A DNA stretch of 64,000 nt from positions 592,010-656,009 of the forward strand of contig KV419411.1 in NCBI GenBank assembly GCA_001630475.1. Reading direction: 5' to 3'. Positions 61,001 to 64,000 of this stretch are shown here, in pieces (the stretch's first letter is position 1; each line of letters starts with the position of its first letter). This DNA comes from Sistotremastrum niveocremeum HHB9708. Taxonomy: Eukaryota; Basidiomycota; Agaricomycetes; Sistotremastrales; Sistotremastraceae. The notes below the pieces were generated by a model, which saw nothing but the letters and a program-made list of their open reading frames with translations, had not been told where the DNA came from and did no database searches. The translations under genes were made by a program, and so were the position numbers.

Positions 61001-62254
61001 TGACTTCGGCTTGACGCTGTAGAGGAATCGGCATTCATGCACTAAAATGCTATCTGACAAAACGCACCATTCTGTGAAGAATTGGAAAATGAGGTATTGA
61101 CACTTTCTCGAGAGCCACACTTGGCCGGAAATATATAGTTCGACTTGGTGTAGGTAGGTCTTGATGATCTCGGGTGCGAAACTGGACACGAAATGCTCGG
61201 CGAAGGCGATGTAATCCTTCTTGAGGGTGGAGGGAAGTTGTGAGGGATTGCCAAATCTAAAGCCCATTAGAATTTCGGGCTACAGGATAATAAAATAAGA
61301 CGCACCGATGGAACAGACGGTCCAAAGTCCCATAAGCCCATTTCTTCGCTTTCCACCACTCACTGCGCCCTCTCTCCTCTTCGTCTTGGGGAACAAGCTC
61401 AGGAGGAATCTGCAGATTCACGACTGCGAAGAGTAGCCGGCCCCACGGAACGATACTCTGTGGACTTTGCTGGTGCTGACTCAGATTGAGCACCAAGGTG
61501 GATTTGTAGGTTTTCAAAATGATGTGGAGGAGGAAAGGAACCTCAGGCGACTGAGGAGTGAGAGGTGCCATAGGTTCTGAGAGCAATTTATGAGCAATTT
61601 CGACCAGGGTCGGGAATGTCTTGGTGATGACGTCGGGAAGAACGGTCTGTCCTTGACGATATCTGAAAGATTTCACCACCTCGAGGAGGCCAATACATCC
61701 TGCGGTCACCTCGCGTGGTTCTGAGCTGTGGAGGAGCTGCAGGATCTCATCGATAAGACCCGGCCATTGCTCTGGGAAATCGTTTGCAACGATCGCACGG
61801 AGAGAGGCTGCCACGTGAACGTATGTGTTTCTACCAGGTGCAATTACGAGGAGTCTTAAAATGTTGGCTTTGATGGCAGCACGGTCTGACATAGCGACTA
61901 CTGGTCTGTCAGGTCTGGCTCTTGCAGGGTCCACATAGTACTTCTGTATTCTATTCTTGAAAAAGACGGTGCAAGCTTGTCGGACGCCACTGAAAGCCGC
62001 GTGAATATCCTCAAAATGAAATAAGAATACAACAACGTACGCATCGATACTCTCTGTTGCAATGATCTGCATCAGAGCAGGGAGTAGTCCCTCTTGATCG
62101 CTGATCTACATACTGAGATTTAAGACGCGTTTTTCGCGTAAGACCATTCAAAACGAGATCTGACCTTGCGAATCTCAAGTTCTCCTGCTTTCTGGACATT
62201 TGGGTCCGGACTGTACGTGCTTGCGAATAGGGTGGACAAGGTGGCAATGTCCAT
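58047..62254 (-). CDS. NMD5: Importin-7/8-type karyopherin (Nmd5/Sxm1-like)
   Basis: A multi-exon gene running from ATG 62254 (MDIATLSTLFASTYSPDP) to a TAG at 58047-58049. The first exon ends ELEIRK, and the importin-beta N-terminal region continues with ISDQEGLLPALMQIIA. The long exon 61257-62072 has RQACTVFFKNRIQKYY, SDRAAIKANILRLL, ANDFPEQWPGLIDEIL and WWKAKKWAYGTLDRLF; the last is characteristic of importin-7/8 and Nmd5. The following exons hold HEAT-like repeats, then an acidic segment (ESDSDSDESIDEE) before GYLSPLESVDPYLTFKHAL and a final exon beginning FQMKNPSAYQ. The exact joins of the middle exons were not all worked out. It is a nuclear transport receptor that binds RanGTP and carries ribosomal proteins and histones (known for the family). 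Confidence 0.88.
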
Positions 62255-62668
62255 CTGAGAAGCGAAGGCTATAAACGCACGTATGAGCCCAAAATGAAGG
62301 TCAATTACAGTTAAAAGAGATGAATTGATGTGGTATGGGACGGGCGGGTATCAATGAACAGCGTGCTTGATGTGGAGAACAAGAAAGGCGCAAAGCCAGA
62401 AATTTTGACGACTACAGCTGTGACAACCTGTGACGCCCGTAACACAGCCCTTTGACTCGTTCTTTTTCTTTTTGGAGCCGTGCCCTACGCCTCTGCTCCT
62501 TGGTGTGCTAGGCAACCAGTCTATCCTCTCTGATGAACGGGTCCCGACCGAACTACTGGCTATTCATCTCCTAGGATCGCCGAGGCGATCTTTTATCGAT
62601 TAAACTGAATCCACAGCCGCAGTCTCAGGCGTTTGCCGCCACGGTCTTCTGGCGCCAGTGCCCCTAGT
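62255..62668. other. Divergent promoter region, importin and coiled-coil gene
   Basis: 414 nt between divergent start codons. A pyrimidine tract (TTCTTTTTCTTTTTGG) lies near 62461-62476; no TATA box was seen. Confidence 0.4.
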
Positions 62669-63444
62669 ATGGCTGACGACGACGACGCATTTTCTATTCA
62701 TTCCCGACTCTCCGCCGTTAATCTCAAAGGATGGAGTGATAACCTTACGGGTTTAATTGCAGAGGCTGCTCAACGGCAGTTCTATTATCAGAGCCAGATC
62801 GCAGGAGCGCTCCAACGACGGCAAGAGCTGGAAAGCATCCGACTACAACTCGAAATGCAACTGGAACAAAATAGAGCCGATCTAGAGACTACTGGTCTAG
62901 CCTTGGCTCAAGCTGAAGCTGGAGAGGCCGAAGCCAGCGAAAGATTACGTGTTCTCCGAGAGGTCGATGCAGAAGCCCTGGCAATTAAACAGAGAGCGTT
63001 AGAGGATCTCACTGCTACTATGGGAAGGATACCTGCTAGGGTGTGTATGAATCTTCTCATCGTCATGCCACCCCAAGAGGATCTCATCTTTCCCCGGATG
63101 TCTTTAATGATCAGGGCCAGGCTTTACTGGCACCCGGTTCAGCGTACCTTTTGCCCAGGCCACTTGCTCCTCCGGATCCTGCGGTTGAAGAAGCACTAGC
63201 ACAGGATCTCAAGAAAGCTCTCGTCCGTGGACCCGACGCCAGTCAGGTGGGTTCTACTTCTCCCCTTGTGTTACTCGAGTTAATGACGCTCGTCAGGATG
63301 ATGGTGTACGTTGTGCTTTCCTTCATCGTCGTAACTTTTCTGATTCTTTCTCAGGCTGCTGACGACATGGATGCCGTTCGTCGAGATATTCGGGCGTACA
63401 TCCGAGGAACGCCCCTTGCTACCACCTCCAGTTTACCCCTGTAG
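62669..63444 (+). CDS. Coiled-coil protein, function unknown
   Basis: ATG 62669 begins MADDDDAFSIHSRLSAVNL. The long first exon encodes GWSDNLTGLIAEAAQRQFYY and then a continuous heptad-like helix rich in Glu, Leu, Ala and Gln (for example LEMQLEQNRADLETTGLALA). Exon 1 probably ends near 63039 at AR|GTGTGT, a second exon reads GQALLAPGSAYLLPRPLAPP and ends at PDASQ before a GTGGGT donor, and the last exon is AADDMDAVRRDIRAYIRGTP to the TAG at 63442-63444. No signal peptide or membrane span is present. The short N-terminus followed by a long coiled coil suggests a structural or scaffold role, but I do not recognise the family. Confidence 0.6.
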
Positions 63445-63604
63445 ATTTATCTCTTACTCTTCTCATCCCACGGATATCCAATACCACAGTATACTCATGA
63501 CGCTTTATGACAGAGAGATGACATAGTAGGTACATGAACATCGAAAGCAATAGCATTAGGCAAGATATACAAAGAATAAATATAATTTTAGCGATGTGCA
63601 TTAA

Positions 63605-64000
63605 TCACTCTGCTATATCCTCGGCGTCTTTCTCACCTGCCTCTGCATCCTCTACGACCTCGTCTATTGCTGCATTGGCCATCTCGCTGTCAGACACAAG
63701 TTGTGTCAGTTCCCCGGTAGCAGCTTCCCATCGAGCTTGCAAGACCACTTTGAAGGTGACCAGCTTCTCTCCGATGAGCTTCAGTAGCTGAGCCTGAAAC
63801 AATCGAGTTAGGACTGAGATTATAAAGCTGTCCGAAGGACTTTACCTGCTCCGCCGTAAGAACATCCCCATCTTTGCAAACAACATGAGGAGAGGTTAAC
63901 GAAGGCACGCCCCTATCTAACGTCGTGACCAAGCCTAATTTCCGTAATTGTGGGTCCATAGAATGGGGGAAAGGCTCGGGGATATCTGAGTGATGTTGGA
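63605..64000 (-). CDS. MRT4: mRNA turnover protein 4 (Mrt4), C-terminal part, partial
   Basis: The gene enters from the right edge. Exon 63986-63846 encodes [17 protein letters not shown], then a Gly-Val-Pro stretch and [22 protein letters not shown] intron leads to the last exon 63793-63605 with [20 protein letters not shown] and an acidic C-terminus, ending at 63605. The P0-like block [15 protein letters not shown] and the conserved [12 protein letters not shown] and LLKLxGxKLxxFKV wording identify Mrt4. This protein is a P0 (uL10) paralog that holds the stalk site on pre-60S particles in the nucleolus. The N-terminal exons are outside the window. Confidence 0.85.

Overview
The window is nuclear DNA of a filamentous basidiomycete fungus, most likely a wood- or litter-decaying agaricomycete. 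The evidence is dense short introns (mostly 47-60 nt, GT-AG, with CTAAC/CTGAC-like branch sites), a class II manganese peroxidase, two proteins of the DUF6535 type, a tandem set of F-box genes and a fungal M64 metallopeptidase. No rRNA, tRNA, CRISPR or intact transposable element was recognised. For most multi-exon genes I joined exons by hand using splice signals and family motifs. For the M64, UTP30-like, Nta1-like, VMA11, F-box, SDHAF1, MRPL47, peroxidase, amidase, NmrA, HOS3-like and Zn2Cys6 genes, the summed exons give an open frame of a length divisible by three.

Layout. 1-10 kb holds the start of a small Ser-rich protein gene (cut by the left edge), an AIG1-like GTPase, an 11-exon M64 peptidase, a DUF6535 membrane protein and a small secreted or membrane protein. 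11-20 kb holds housekeeping genes (ribosomal L1-domain ribosome-biogenesis factor, N-terminal amidase, ZCCHC10-like zinc-knuckle protein, V-ATPase c' subunit VMA11) around a second DUF6535 gene. 20-26 kb is a tandem trio of F-box genes; the third has an in-frame stop where its sisters have Trp. 26-32 kb holds a second copy of the small Ser-rich gene, SDHAF1, mitochondrial ribosomal protein L47, a 49-residue secreted-peptide candidate and a manganese peroxidase. 35-41 kb holds a secreted amidase, an NmrA-like reductase and a HOS3-like histone deacetylase. 41-58 kb is very gene-poor and contains one confident gene, a Zn2Cys6 transcription factor with a His/Ser-rich tail. 58-64 kb holds an importin-7/8-type karyopherin, a coiled-coil protein and the C-terminal part of Mrt4.

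The genes do not form an obvious single pathway or cluster. They are a mix of housekeeping genes, secreted or extracellular functions (peroxidase, amidase, M64 peptidase, small peptide) and families that are expanded in Agaricomycetes (F-box, DUF6535, AIG1-like GTPase). I did not find a clearly new multi-gene system. The most notable items are the duplicated small Ser-rich genes with matching leaders and TATA boxes, the decaying third F-box copy, the micro-exons that split the M64 zinc motif, a GC-AG intron in the amidase, a possible repeat in a DUF6535 protein, and the lone transcription factor in about 17 kb of apparently empty DNA.
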